A stretch of DNA of 64,000 bases from Hofstenia miamia (Eukaryota > Xenacoelomorpha > Acoela): positions 527,947 through 591,946 of the forward strand of contig SCFE01000071.1 in NCBI GenBank assembly GCA_004352715.1, written 5' to 3'. The notes under the pieces are model-generated. The model was not told the origin of the DNA, searched no databases, and was given only the letters and a program-made list of their open reading frames with translations. This document shows, piece after piece, positions 23,870-37,400 of the stretch (positions are counted from its first letter, which is position 1; each line of letters opens with the position of its first letter). Position numbers and translations under genes: made by a program.

Positions 23870-25839
23870 GTCCTTATATATCCTAACTTTGTTCTTACAT
23901 TATAAACTTCCCAAATTCAATAGAGAAAATTTAGAAATAATGTAGATAAAGTAGAATGTATGCAGATATTTTTGAATTTATTTGGCATATTATATTAACA
24001 ATATTTATGGCTTATATCATTGAAAAATATCATTTTATTATATACAGTAGTGTTTGAGATATGGCACTGTTAATTTTGAGTGTGAAGTAAAATTATTGCA
24101 GTTTAGGCATTTTCACACAATTTTCTACAATTGTATTGAATATTTCTGTATAAAATTAGGTATGATTGTAGATATGGAAACTCTTCATATACACAAGAAA
24201 TTAGAAGTCAACTCTTTTTCAAAATGCATCTGTAAATGCTTAAAATGTAGAAAGTCTAAATTTTTTAGCCTGAAGCTTTCAGTAATTAGAATTTTTTCAA
24301 TCTTGTTTTTTAGATACCTATAATAGAGTATTCTGAGCATATTTGCATTGGTTTCATATCTGTATCTTCAAAATTGATTTTTTATAAATTAAAATGCAAA
24401 TGGAATAAATTAATTCAACATATTTAGAAGTGAGGAACAAATGTCCCCATAACTCTGGTTCTACTAATGCAATTTTCAAAATTTAAAATTTCCCATATAG
24501 AACATTCTAATATGGATGCATTGCAAAAGAAATTTTTAGGATAGGCCCAATATTGGCTGAGAAACTATAGATTGAATTTCCACACTTATTCAAATCTGAT
24601 GTCATACACTTACAAAATTGGAATCAATTAAAATAGAGGTTCAAAAAACTCGTTTTTTGGCCCTAGTGCCAGCCCTATGTGTCTTATTGCCACTAAACTT
24701 CTTTCTGCACTGGATGTTCATAGCATGCATCAGCCTGCCAAATTTCATATAAATCTGCCTGGTAGTTTTTTCTGAAACATGTACAGATTACAAACAAATT
24801 ACAATTAGCAATATAAACAGTATGAGAATAAATTCAAATTACAGCCACTGAGAAAAAAAGTTGTTTCCATTCACTTCCAAATTGCTGCCAATGATGCCAC
24901 AATATATATTCAGCATGCAAGGGGGGAGAATGCATTTATGTTAATTATGGAACATAAATTACATGTCTAACTAAAACCCAAATGTATTCATCTTATATTG
25001 TGTAATAGTCATCCATCAATTTCTGAGAAAATGTTTTGTTAACATGAAATATCAGTTCAGTGAGCAATCAAGAGAAACTCAATACACCATTTTAGTTAAC
25101 AACTGATCATTACACACTACAAATGGAATGAAATCTACTAATCTGCTATAACCTGCTCAGCATCAGCATGATGCAATTTTGAATCAGCAAGGCCTTTGTG
25201 AGGGTGATATGTGAATCTAAACAGATGGTGTTAATTGTTTGCATAGCATTAGCATATATTATAGATATATTCAATGATATAAAATCAGGTATTAACAGTT
25301 TAGGGCAATTACTTTACTGATATATATATAGCTGAAACTGATATTATCAAGAATAGTCACTTAGAATGAATTAAGTATAAAGTTTCAATAGTAGATATGC
25401 ATTCACCTATCCATTATTATGAATTTTCTCTATTTTAGAGATGATTTCTTGTATGCTTCTAAACTTAACCTTAACTATAAATTGATAAAAATTGTATCAA
25501 TGCAAATGACTTATGCAAAATGCCTTTATTTCAACATATTGTAAATTTATGACAATCATATTATTTTACAAAATCAAGTTGTTCCTTGTCAAGATGCAAC
25601 ATTTGAAATTGCATAAAGCAATATGTTCCATGCATAAAATTGAAGAATAAACAGGAACAAGCAAGGCAACAGTATGTAGAATCAGCTAAATTCTCTAAAA
25701 TCATGAGTGTATAGAAATATGTAGGATTAACTGCAATAAAGCTACTACATTGTATCAGAACTGCTAAATAATCAGCCATTTATGAAGGAACCCTCAAGCA
25801 AAAGCAAGCAATATTCAACTAGAGTTAGTGCTTTGAAGC

Positions 25840-26171
25840 TCTATGGTTTTTGATGGACAAAGCTTATTTATACATGTTGAAGCACCACAGCATAAGGCAA
25901 AGCTATGTTGTGATCACATTAAGGAGTAGGATATTCAAGTGTTAGATTGGGCATTAATTTCCCCAAATCTTAATACCATTAAAAATATTCCAAGATAAAA
26001 TTTATTAAAATCATAAATTGATAGCAGATGATCAAAGAGTAGTTACAAGCATGGACTATTTGTGATGTGCACAGCACAATCAAAACAGTAATTGAATCAA
26101 TACAAAGCAGAATTATGGCAGTTGCTACAGTAAAGGGTGGAAACACTAAATGTTATTCAAACTCAGACTAA
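25840..26171 (+). pseudogene. Tc1-type transposase remnant
   Basis: Across frameshifts and stops the plus strand shows the C-terminal half of a Tc1-like DDE transposase: a segment like VEAPQHKAKLCCDHIKE, then DIQVLDWALISPNLNTIKN (the family has SPDLNPIEN), and finally TVIESIQSRIMAVATVKGGN before a TAA at 26,169-26,171. The usual catalytic Glu of the NPIEN motif reads as Lys. Many stops mark a dead, old copy. Confidence 0.7.
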
Positions 26172-27659
26172 ATAATTTTTATACTAGAATTTGAAATTTA
26201 GATTTAAACCTTTAATTTTTTATACTCAGAGAAGCTGATTCCACAGCTTATGCTTGTGTGGTAAGAAAAACAAGGATGTATATACCAAAATCATAAAGTT
26301 TCTAAAAAATAAAGCTTGTAAACTACATGTTAGCTTCAATCCCAACAGCATATTGCTAGATTTTAAAAATTCAGTCCATTCAGTTGTCACTGATATACTT
26401 CCCAATGGCATAATAACCAGTTGTTATGCAAATTTGCCAAAGCATTCTGAGGAAGACTGTTGAAGAAAAACAGCTTGGTTAGAAACATTATTTGCTGATT
26501 ATCCTTCTTTGTTCAGAAGTAAATATTTCCTCATATCTCAAAGAATGGCTGAAATAATTTTGTTACCAACCATTGCTTTTCAAATGTAAGAAAAATTATT
26601 GTTGCAATGTGGAATGCTTAATCTGCATCTAAATGTTTACCAATTTATTGATTTGGGTAATTTTTGAAGACAACTGAGCATGTGGTATAATGGCCCAAAT
26701 TGATTCCTGTCATCAACTACAATAGAAATATATACTGTACTTGGATGTGCAGAATAGAATATAAGCTGTTGCTCTTGACAGCAAAAGTTGGTAAGTGTTT
26801 CCTTCAAATATTTCTTCTTAAAATTGAAATGCTGATAAATTGATTATCCAGTATAAGTGATTTAAGTTTTCTATCTAGCTTTTTAAAATTATCAAAAACA
26901 GCAAATGTTTGCTTGGAATTTGATACACTCACCTCCTTACAACTCAATCCATAGATGATGAAAATAGAATCCCAATTGTTTATTAAAATATAGACTTCAA
27001 TTGGAATGTATTTGATGATCATCATCCTGTAATACCTCAATAATTGATAGTGCACCATTATGTCTAACATTTTTGGTTGAGGAAATAACAATGAGATGTA
27101 TGGTGGCTCCTTGTGGTCATTCATCTATATACAACAAATGCAAGGAACACATATTTGATGAACATGCCATTATATCTGACTGCTCTTTTTGTCAAAGTGT
27201 TGTTGTTTATATTGTCAGATTATATGAATGACTTATTTATTTACTTTATATTTCAGATTTTGAGCTATTTCAGTTACTGGCTTAAATTGTCATTGTCTTG
27301 TGTCTGTGCCTTTTTATATCTCATGTTTAAAAATCTCATTATTACATTATATTGAGTTGGTCTTTAGACAAAATATTGTTTGAATATAAAATGTTTTTCT
27401 TGATAGATGGTGCACAAAAACAATTGATTTGACCTATCTTAATACATTAGAAAATACAACTTTATACTATTTCTTCTAAATTATACATTATATTTAAAAT
27501 CATCTATGAGAAAATGAAAGTAAATGCACATTAGATTCTCTATGATAGTTTTTTGTACAATTCATGGCAGCTTTTCATTAAGAAATTGGCAAATTTTGAA
27601 GGAATTTCAATATTATAAATATTATAAATAAATAATTGCAAAAGATCAAACACAATAGA

Positions 27660-27975
27660 AGTAAGGTGAATTTATTGTGTGCTTTGCTACATTGTCTCAG
27701 ATATTTATTACAAAAATCTGTAACTTATTACCTGACTTGTTTACAATTTCAAAGCACCATTTCCCTTGCAAAGTTAAACAAGCAATCACACATAATTTAA
27801 ATCAAGGAGACAAAAACTAACACTATTGAATTAACTACACTCAAAATTCCAAAATTGATTAAAAGAAATTGATACAAATAAGGTAGCAATGAATCAAAAA
27901 GAATCAAAATGTCAAAAGACTTAACAATATTTCAGAGTGCCAAAAAAATAAAAATATGTCCCTGAGTGACTCTAC
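27660..27975. repeat. dispersed repeat family, copy 2
   Basis: Shows the same order of phrases as copy 1: ATTACCTGACTTGTTTACAA, CCTTGCAAAGTTAAACAAGC, ATCAAGGAGACAAAAA and CCCTGAGTGACTCTACAATA. Confidence 0.5.
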
Positions 27976-30900
27976 AATATTATAACTAAAGTACATTTCC
28001 ATAATTTTGGATTTTACATAAAATTTCACAGAAGGATGAATAACTGCTAGAGTGGGAAGACAATTGTTCATCTTGGGAACCTAAATCCAATTGCACTTTT
28101 TAATTAATAGGGTAATTATATTTGCATTAATAAACAAAATCACTAATGTAACAAACATTCAAAACAAAAGTTTTTAATATGACTATTTGTTGCAAAAATT
28201 GTAGTTATAATTACATATTCAATGAGATTTTAATATAGTTCATTAATTCATTTATATTTTCTTTAAATTTTCAAATTTCAAGACATTGGATTGTTAAAAT
28301 GTAGGGGTTATAATTATCCAGAAGCAGATATTGACTATTTTTACCTTAAAAGTATACAATTTATTATATGAATTTGTATATATAATGCACAATAACAATA
28401 CAAACTGTTAATTTTTGAACACTGTTGTATTTTAATGTGTGTTAATGAAAAAACTACAATGAATGAAATTTGTGTTAACAAATTTTGACCTTACATTGTT
28501 ATTATTATTTTTAAATGTGTACTGACTTGTATATAATTTGTGTATCATAAATTTAATGTACATTTGCATGATACAAAACAAGGCATTTGTTGTGCAAAAT
28601 ATTATATATTTAATGATGTTGCTGATATCAAACACAAATATGTTGTTCATATGTATTATTAGTAAGGGATCAAATGAGGTTTGTGGTTTTGGAATTCCAA
28701 GCTCTTGCATGTAATAACAATTAACAATGTTTATATTTGAGAAACCCTATGCGCTCTTTAAACTAATATCACCTAAAACCAATGTGCATGATTAATAATT
28801 AATTAGTTATTTGTGCAACAAATTGAATTTGACTGAACAACATTTACTTGCTTTGATACACTCAAATTAATTAAAAAATACAATATACAACATTGTTAAC
28901 ATTGTTAAACAATAGAATGGCAAAATTTTTACTGTAAAAATTATCTTGCAAATACCATCACAATAGAGACAGTTTTCCAATAATTGGAAAAAATATATGA
29001 TTTTAAAAAAATGTGCCCAATATTTGCAGGGAGAGTATAATAAAGAGATCAAAATTCATGCTATTTTGCTTAACTGCGCCCATTTTGACTTTTCTTATTT
29101 TTTTTAGCAAAATTGGTTAACTATAACAAAAATTTAATAGTTAGGTAACAGATTTTAAAAGTATTTTTATACAATTTTTTATCAAACTGTTTACAGATTG
29201 TAAACATGTGCTCAGCACTGTCTGCAATATTATTAAGATTAAAACAGTTGGACCCATTTAATTTTGTTTTTAGTTCATAATTCAAATTGTAAATGGCTTT
29301 TTGTTTATAAAATGATTTTTTTAGTAAGAAATTTGTTATTAATTGGATATATATTGGTTTAAAATAACCATAATTATGATAAAAAATAACCAAATTTAAG
29401 TGGATAATAAATGTTTTTTGGATATGAAATGGTATTCTTTGATGTAATTTATTGTAATTTGGTTTAAAACTTAAAACAGTTATTTATTAGTTATAAGAAG
29501 CAGTTTTTGAATGAACATTTCAACAAAAATGAACATTAATGATTTTGGTTATAAAATAACAGTTGGGTTAAAATCTAGTCTTTTTTTACTTTGGTGTGTT
29601 TAATATTAGAAATAAATGAATTGCAAACTGTCAAAAATATATAATTGTTAAATATTATATATATATATATATATATATATGCAATATGAATTGTGTACAT
29701 CATTTTCCTCTATTGTTTAGGTATACTACATAATTGTAAAGAATAATTCTGAAGAAATACAGTTCATTTCAGATGCACTTGCAATGATCAACTTAGGCTA
29801 CCGTATTTGTAAAATACATGAATTTTGTATTCATTAATTGTTCAGGAATTGAGCAATTATATTTTGATTTTAAATTTAAAGCAATCAATTTTTTAAAATT
29901 TTGCAACAAGTAAATAAATAAAATGTAGTATATGTAAATGCATTAGCCAGCATATAATCCCATTTATTTCTATGCATTATTTGAGAGAGTGGAGGATAAT
30001 GTTTCATTAGACCAGAGCTATTAGTTCAACAATCACAATAAATTGAGTTCATTTAATTTCAAATAATATTTCTTAAAAATTTATTGTCGCTGAACTATTT
30101 TCCCACTAGAGGGTTTGCAAATCACTCAAATAAATTTTGTGTAATAGAACAGTAGTGTATCACATCCATTTTTAATAGAAAGAATTTGGTTAAATCCAAG
30201 CCTGTTTGTTGAAAATAATCATAAACTTTTATAAAGACTTGTTGGGATTTAAACCCACAAAATTCCATGTAGCTACAGCTGTGATATTTGTACTATGAAT
30301 CTTTAATAGATAATGTAGATCTTACAGAATGTATGTGTCAACACTAATGTTAGAAACTAATTCAAATTAGTTATAATTTAAGAATATAATATTGACTTGA
30401 AGATCTAGTCAGTTTTAAAGATGACACTTAATCACCATTTTTCCGGTATTAGTATAAAATATTCCATGGGTTTGAAAGTAAGAACATCAAAGGTTGAGTA
30501 CCACCTGGTTTTTCAATCATATAATAATTGCTATCAATATAATACACAAATTTTTTGAAGTTTTTTTGACAATACTGTAGAATTGCAGGCTAGACATCTA
30601 ATTACACTATGGAACTCATTGTCCATGCAGAAGGTTGTATTAGTGACCTTATCATAACAGCTGTCATTCCAGTAAATTAACATAGAGAAATTATTAAAAC
30701 AAACATTGGTAATTCATCCAAGTACTTAAGACTTCTTTAGGTAAAATCCAAGATTACCAATTTGTATGGCTTCCAGCCAAAGTGCTATCCAACAAGAGAA
30801 GTGCTTAACTTGTGTGAATGGTGCTACCCTAGTTGTCTCACATTTTATTATCTATCTCATCAATAAACATCTCATTTGCATTGTTATCTCTCAGCTCACT

Positions 30901-31009
30901 AAATAATAGCATGTAGTTACCATGCATTCATGCTAACCAATGGTATGATATCATCACAGTGTAATCAGTTATCAGTGCATGTAAGTGTTTAAATAGAAGG
31001 AAGGGTTGA

Positions 31010-31475
31010 TTATTTCCCTATATGTAGCTGTACACATAACCTAAAAGGTCTACAATTTGGGATAGATGATATCTCCAGATGCTTCATGCTGTGCATGTAC
31101 TTTGATTAAAGTACTTCCAAATTGTTGCCTTAACTTACACAATTATTTGCATATCAAAGAATTTAGTAAGTAACAATGAAAAGTAAATGGTAATTGAGGC
31201 TAGATAAAATCTATTAATCAATTTCAACATCATTGCTCAATTTATACAATTCAAATTATTACCTGTCTTTGTTTACAATTAAAGATCACCAGATAGTCAT
31301 GCCATAATTTTCCCTTGCAATTTAATTTGAGCAATAATTCTACGTAGCACCAAATTGAGGGGACATGAAATAAGTTTCGTAAACTAAATTCGAAATAAAG
31401 AGTACGTCATACTAACGTCATTACAAATCTAAAGATAATAAATAATAATCACGAAATTTCCCTGAGTGACTCTAC
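31010..31475. repeat. dispersed repeat family, copy 3
   Basis: Shares ACATAACCTAAAAGGTCTAC, ATTACCTGTCTTTGTTTACA, AAATTGAGGGGACATG and CCCTGAGTGACTCTACAATA with copies 1 and 2. Its right half contains several CG dinucleotides, its left half almost none. Confidence 0.5.
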
Positions 31476-31794
31476 AATACTAAATCTTAACAACTAAATT
31501 GAACTTGATAAATTTTATTGAGTGATGGCTTTGAAATTGCAACAGAATATTGAAATTGTAATAACTTGCCAATTAAAAGTAGTTGAGAATACTTCTAATT
31601 GCTCAATTTGTAAATTTTGATTGCATTTGAATATTGAATATGGAGCTTTAATCAGAATCAACTTTTTCACAGTCATTGTGTCTAATCTACGCTGGTCTTC
31701 ATATTGGTAATTTTGACAATAATTAAATTTTAACAATTTAGTTAACTATCCTTTGAGGAAATTTCATGTTGATTAATAAGTGAATGGAGTCATT

Positions 31795-32150
31795 TTAAGA
31801 AATTTAAATTTTCCTAATTTTTCAAAATTTACAATTATGAGGTCTATAAAAGTTATTTAAAGTGTGTACTGACTTGCAAAACTTTATAGTTTTGTAAAAA
31901 ATAAGTTTTAATTTTCATCTTATTCCTTTCTTTCATTGGTTTGACATTTATCTGTATGTAAAAATATAGTTTTTAGAGGCATTTTCATTGAAAGTTATAT
32001 ATGGAATGACATTAATGGGATGAAAATTGAAACATATTTTTCTCAACAAATATAAAGTCTTAACAGCCAGTACACACTTTAAACTACTTTTATAGACCTT
32101 ATAGTTGTACATTTTGAAAAATTTAGGAAAATTAAAATTTTGTGAAATGA
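31795..32150. repeat. imperfect inverted repeat, fold-back element
   Basis: Left arm phrases GAGGTCTATAAAAGTTATTT and AAAGTGTGTACTGAC recur in reverse complement in the right arm (about 32,060-32,145). The similarity continues inward (TTTTAATTTTCATC), so the arms may reach about 140 bp. No open frame lies between them. It may be a MITE or fold-back element. Confidence 0.6.
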
Positions 32151-33084
32151 ATGTATGTTGCTAAATATCCTATTGAGTGAAATATGGTATTGAGTGAAAA
32201 ATGGACTGTGCAAACATTTTTTGAGTGAAATATACCATTGAGTTCAAGATATTTTAATGAAAACTCTGTAGATCTTGAGACTTATCTTTTTGAGACTTTG
32301 ACTAAAATATGAAAGTATCAAATTCCCTGTTCTGAATTTCATAAAAATATTCAGAAGAATTTCTTAGTGTGTATAAGATAAAACATTGGTTGATCCAAGT
32401 GGTGTTAATTATCTTTATACTTCATTCATACTTAATATTTGCACATTTCCTCGAAAAGTTTTGATATATTGATGTCAAAGTCTGTATGTTGCTTAATACT
32501 TTTTCATTCTCTAAAACCTAAAATCTTCCATATTTCTCTCAAAATAGACACTTGCAGAAAATTTTCCTAACTGAGAATTGTCCATTAAATAATAGTTTTG
32601 GAAGATTTGAGATAAATGTGGAAAATTTGAGATTTGCAAGAATGAAAAAGTACTAACCTAGAATCTATTTCGTCGGTTTCATATTTCTGATGTCGGCAAT
32701 AAGAACCAATCCCTTAAAAGTCACTGTCTGTTCAAAGTTTAGTTGTCGTTAATCAAATAAATATTTGTTATTAATGAATATGAAAATTAGTGAATTTCTC
32801 ATTATTTGTATTGCTAAATTCAAAATTTGATTATTTTGCCACTGGAAAGATTACTTTTATTTTGTAACCGAAAATGCCGAATAGTTTTTTAAATTTTTTA
32901 TGTATTTTATTGTATTTCTCGTCGATTTTTTAATCCAATAGTAGTTTTTATTTCTTCCGCGTGCTCCCTTTGTTATTAGTCTGCACCTTCGTCTTATTTA
33001 TACATGCGGTTTATACCTCGTGGCGGAGTCAAGAATAATTCAATCTTTTAGTGAAGGCTTTTTGACAATTTCTTTAAAGTTTGT

Positions 33085-33366
33085 GATAGATCTCCCCTTT
33101 ATTATAGCAACCTTATCGATGCAGTGCAGAAGAAGGCAGTTAGGTGGGGCGTTATATCAAATTACACCCCAATCCAAGATATTGTCAAATCCAAGGACTT
33201 CAAATTTTATGAGTCCATTACGAAGAATAGTCGTCTTTTAGGTGACCTACTACCTGAAAGAACCGACTACGCCAAGGAGAATCTCAGACACCGACTGCCA
33301 AAATCGCGATCTCTATCGACTAAATTTGACCGCTTCTTTCCCAATAGGTACCTAAAAAATTATTGA
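33085..33366 (+). pseudogene. C-terminal end of a non-LTR retrotransposon reverse transcriptase
   Basis: A plus frame reads LYYSNLIDAVQKKAVRWG, then DIVKSKDFKFYESI and a basic end RFFPNRYLKNY before a TGA-type stop at about 33,364-33,366. The 'I..VQKKAVR' helix and the final basic helix are typical of the C-terminus of Jockey/CR1-like polyproteins. The 5' part is missing, as in 5'-truncated insertions. A CTTTCTTTCTTTCTTT tract follows. Confidence 0.5.
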
Positions 33367-34237
33367 GTTGTAAATGCTATCATGTTAAGATGTATTTCTT
33401 GAACATAATTAAGCTCTTTCTTTCTTTCTTTCTATTAATAATTGATATTCATCGTAATGATAAACCTGTAGGTGCACACCTTTTATTCTTCCTCTATATT
33501 TCTATAACATACCATTTTGCCTAAGCTTAGAAAACAGTATGTTTGGAATAATTTTCATGTATATGTTCAATTTGTTTTGCATTTTTAATATTGATTTTGT
33601 TTAATTTTCATACATTTTCTGTATTGCTAGTTTGTTACTGTTGTTGGTAACATACTGATTATAGAACAAATGTATGTGGGTGAACTGTGGGCCACATAAT
33701 AAAGACCAGCTTACATTGTTTTTACTGAACATCTTTATCCGGCTGATTATGCACGGATTTCTAAAAGCTGGAAGGACGTCACATGCATATTAATTTTTAA
33801 TGTCATCATAATGCAAAGAATTCATTATTCACTTCTAAATGCTTAAGGTTGGAATTAGGATTTGAATTAGAGTGTAGTTGTGGCAAGGATTGGGATTTGG
33901 GTTACTGTTAGGGTTCTATAATATAATGATTGTAAATTTTAAAATAATTCGAGTCTGTTGATCTGCTATAAAGGCCCTTAACCTATTGTTATTCCAGCAT
34001 TGCAAGGACTCACTTGCCACCCCTTAGCTATGCTCTTGTTTTTCTTGCGAATCATTAACTAAGAGTGTAAAATTCCGACACAAATGTATAAATATAACCA
34101 TGTTATTTATTGATGTTTTAAAATTACGCTAAATCTATAATAATGTGTTCATTTGTTATTTCGCGTACTACATTGCAAAATAATATTTTTAATAGTACGA
34201 TTGCCAGGTGTATTTTAAATTTTTAATTACATTTTAG

Positions 34238-34449
34238 TAGTAACACTTAAGACGGATATCGACGCAAGTGAAGGGCTTCCTTCGGGATGGGAAGAGCGCG
34301 TTACCACAGAGGGGTTTGTATATTACACTTGCCATCCTGAAAAGCGCACTCAGTGGTCTCATCCAATTACAGGACAATGCAAAATGCTTCAGGGTAAATT
34401 GCCTTATGGATGGGAAGCTAAAGTTGAAGAGAAAGAAGATGGCTCACCG
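34238..34449 (+). CDS. WWOX: WWOX exon: WW1 and first half of WW2
   Basis: Acceptor ATTTTAG and donor CCG|GTAGGA. It encodes EGLPSGWEERVTTEG, VYYTCHPEKRTQWSHP and GKLPYGWEAKVEEKE. The exact 5' border is uncertain by three bases because TAGTAG offers two acceptors. Confidence 0.9.
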
Positions 34450-37400
34450 GTAGGATTATTTAGTAGGTTACTTTGCTATGTATTCAACATCAAGTAGATT
34501 TATGGGTCAAATTATTTTTTTTATTATATGATTCTTCAACATTTAATCTTATAATTGTTTCATTAAATTTCATTCTCTAATCTTGATATTGCCTTTTTAG
34601 ATAAAATGGGACGTAATAAAACATACTTCAAAGAGGATGTTTGAAAGTGAATATGGTATTAATTGTTAGAGAAATGTAATTCTGAGATTTTATAATGCTA
34701 GCGTATTTCGATTACTTTTTCTACATTCGAGGCCATTTCCCTGACAGTTAAAGAGGAAACTACCTGCAATTGTGTAAAGTAGATTTTTTTGGCACATGAT
34801 CCATTTTTATGAAATCTAATTGCTCTGAATTCCCATGTTTTAGAGTAAATAATCATATAATAATAATAATAATCAATGACTTTATTAAGCCGCTGAAGGC
34901 ATACACAACAAAAAAAATAAAAACAAGTCAAGTGTTACGGCAGCGAGGACAGTCACAGGAGATGAAATAGGAGCAAATGGAAGAGTAGGCGAGGAAAAGA
35001 AATCAATCGTTTTTGGAGGGTTGTGAGTCAAGATGTAATTAGCAGCAGTACAAGCACGATTGAAAAACGAGTGAAGGGTGCGATGTTTCTTTGTACGACG
35101 AATGAAGAAGGTGACAACATCATCAGAGCGAGTGCAGCAGGAATTAGAGAACTTAATGAAATCAAAAGGATCAAGATCCAATTTGCGAGTCAGTAGTCGA
35201 TTGAACAGAAGGAGATCACAGGCATGGAAGTAGAGTGACAGCGGGAGAGTGGAGAATTTCAGCAGAGCGTCTTTATAGTCCAAAGAGGAAATCCAATTGA
35301 AAGCGCGTTTCTGGAAACTTTCCATTGAGTGGAACAAAGCACAAGAAGGCCACCAACAAGGAACATTACGGAAAAGGGCAAATAGCGAGCAATTAGCTTT
35401 GCGGAGACGCCACAGAAAAGGAAATACCACATGTCTTGGTAGTGCTAAAATCAAGATGGTTGACAGAGGACCTAGTAGACAGGAGAAGAGATAGACGAGT
35501 TGATTTTGACACACTGGTGGCGATTGGTCAAGTAAGACTGGAACAGTTCGATGAAATCCACATCAAAACCACATAAACGTAACTTGTCAAGCAGAATGGA
35601 ATAAGGGAGGCGATCAAACGCTTTTGAGATATCAAGAAACAAAATGATCGCGTCTTTCTTCAGACCACCAACAGCGGAGGCAAACTGGGCATCACTCAAA
35701 TTTTTGAGGTCAGACAGCGAAATTGGGGGCATAACTGAAATCTAATTAAACTGTATAATAAACAGGCATATTTTGCGGTTAGATAAACCGGAATCCCTTT
35801 AATGTTACACCAATTAAAATATCTAACCGTTTGATTTTCTTTACCTACTCGTGACATGGGTACGCAGTTTCTAACCGTGAGATATACACAGGTATGCACA
35901 ACACTATCTATTTTGACTAATCGTGAAACGCAGCTTAAGAAAAGTTGAGGATATGCTATTTCGTAGTAGTGTCAAGCCCACATAACTAACATAATTCAAG
36001 TAATTCAACTTCAGAGTACATTGATTAAGAATGGGAAAATATTACTCTCAAACATTTGAGTATTTTGCTAACATATTGTTTGAACATTGTAGACCATACA
36101 GTCGAAGTAAGCTAAGTAAGCTGGTAGTAATTTGCCCGAAAATTTAAAGCCCTCCAGTATTGCTTTCGGCAAAACTAAAAAAGAGGTTACCGGTAACATT
36201 TAACAAAAACTTTGAGCTAGAATTTTAACAAATTTTATTAGCGCCCATTGTTATTATATCGATTATGCTGAGAAATTAGACAATGTACTTTTTGTCAATC
36301 AATTTGCAGATACTTGCAATCCCATCTCTTCCTTTAAGCTTCTCAATCAGCTGTTCAAATCTCTTGTCATTCCACATGCTCTCTCTGCTATATTATGTCT
36401 GATTTTGAAGCTTCGAAAAGTAAACGATGTTGCAATTGATCTTGATGCCATCGATGTAATTTGAATATTTGAGCAGTATCGGTTTTAGACCTGATGGCTT
36501 ACCATTGTTTATTGAGAATTACTCGTTAACGTCGCACCAAACGTTTTCAAACTTTCCGTTTTTGTCTCCTTGCTTTCGATTTGTAAAACAGGTTTCAAAA
36601 AGTTAATATTTTTATTCCGCATGTTTTCCTCCTTGACTATATGGAGTGCTCCCCGTAACGTCTACCTTACTATTTTTCGTGTTTATCAACAACCTCATCG
36701 ATTTTTGCCACTGCTGCTTTTCATTCAGCTAGTGCTAATTAGATAAAGTTTATCTTTGAANTCAATCGTTTTTGGAGGGTTGTGAGTCAAGATGTAATTA
36801 GCAGCAGTACAAGCACGATTGAAAAACGAGTGAAGGGTGCGATGTTTCTTTGTACGACGAATGAAGAAGGTGACAACATCATCAGNCTGGTAGTAATTTG
36901 CCCGAAAATTTAAAGCCCTCCAGTATTGCTTTCGGCAAAACTAAAAAAGAGGTTACCGGTAACATTTAACAAAAACTTTGAGCTAGAATTTTAACAAATT
37001 TTATTAGCGCCCATTGTTATTATATCGATTATGCTGAGAAATTAGACAATGTACTTTTTGTCAATCAATTTGCAGATACTTGCAATCCCATCTCTTCCTT
37101 TAAGCTTCTCAATCAGCTGTTCAAATCTCTTGTCATTCCACATGCTCTCTCTGCTATATTATGTCTGATTTTGAAGCTTCGAAAAGTAAACGATGTTGCA
37201 ATTGATCTTGATGCCATCGATGTAATTTGAATATTTGAGCAGTATCGGTTTTAGACCTGATGGCTTACCATTGTTTATTGAGAATTACTCGTTAACGTCG
37301 CACCAAACGTTTTCAAACTTTCCGTTTTTGTCTCCTTGCTTTCGATTTGTAAAACAGGTTTCAAAAAGTTAATATTTTTATTCCGCATGTTTTCCTCCTT

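Larger units (their letters stand above)
18421..31350. other. 12.6-kb gene-free block almost devoid of CG dinucleotides
   Basis: From about 18,700 to 31,350 I counted by eye only about a dozen CG dinucleotides, while both flanks have many. No exon was recognised. It holds a palindrome, an 84-bp minisatellite, a hAT MITE, a Tc1 remnant and copies of a dispersed repeat, all listed separately. Confidence 0.6.

Noticed and set aside
26230-26720. Frame resembling a MULE transposase (PNSILLDFKNSVHSVVTDI)
   Set aside because: The similarity to the 'DFE..A' motif is limited to one short stretch, followed by stops; not enough to call.
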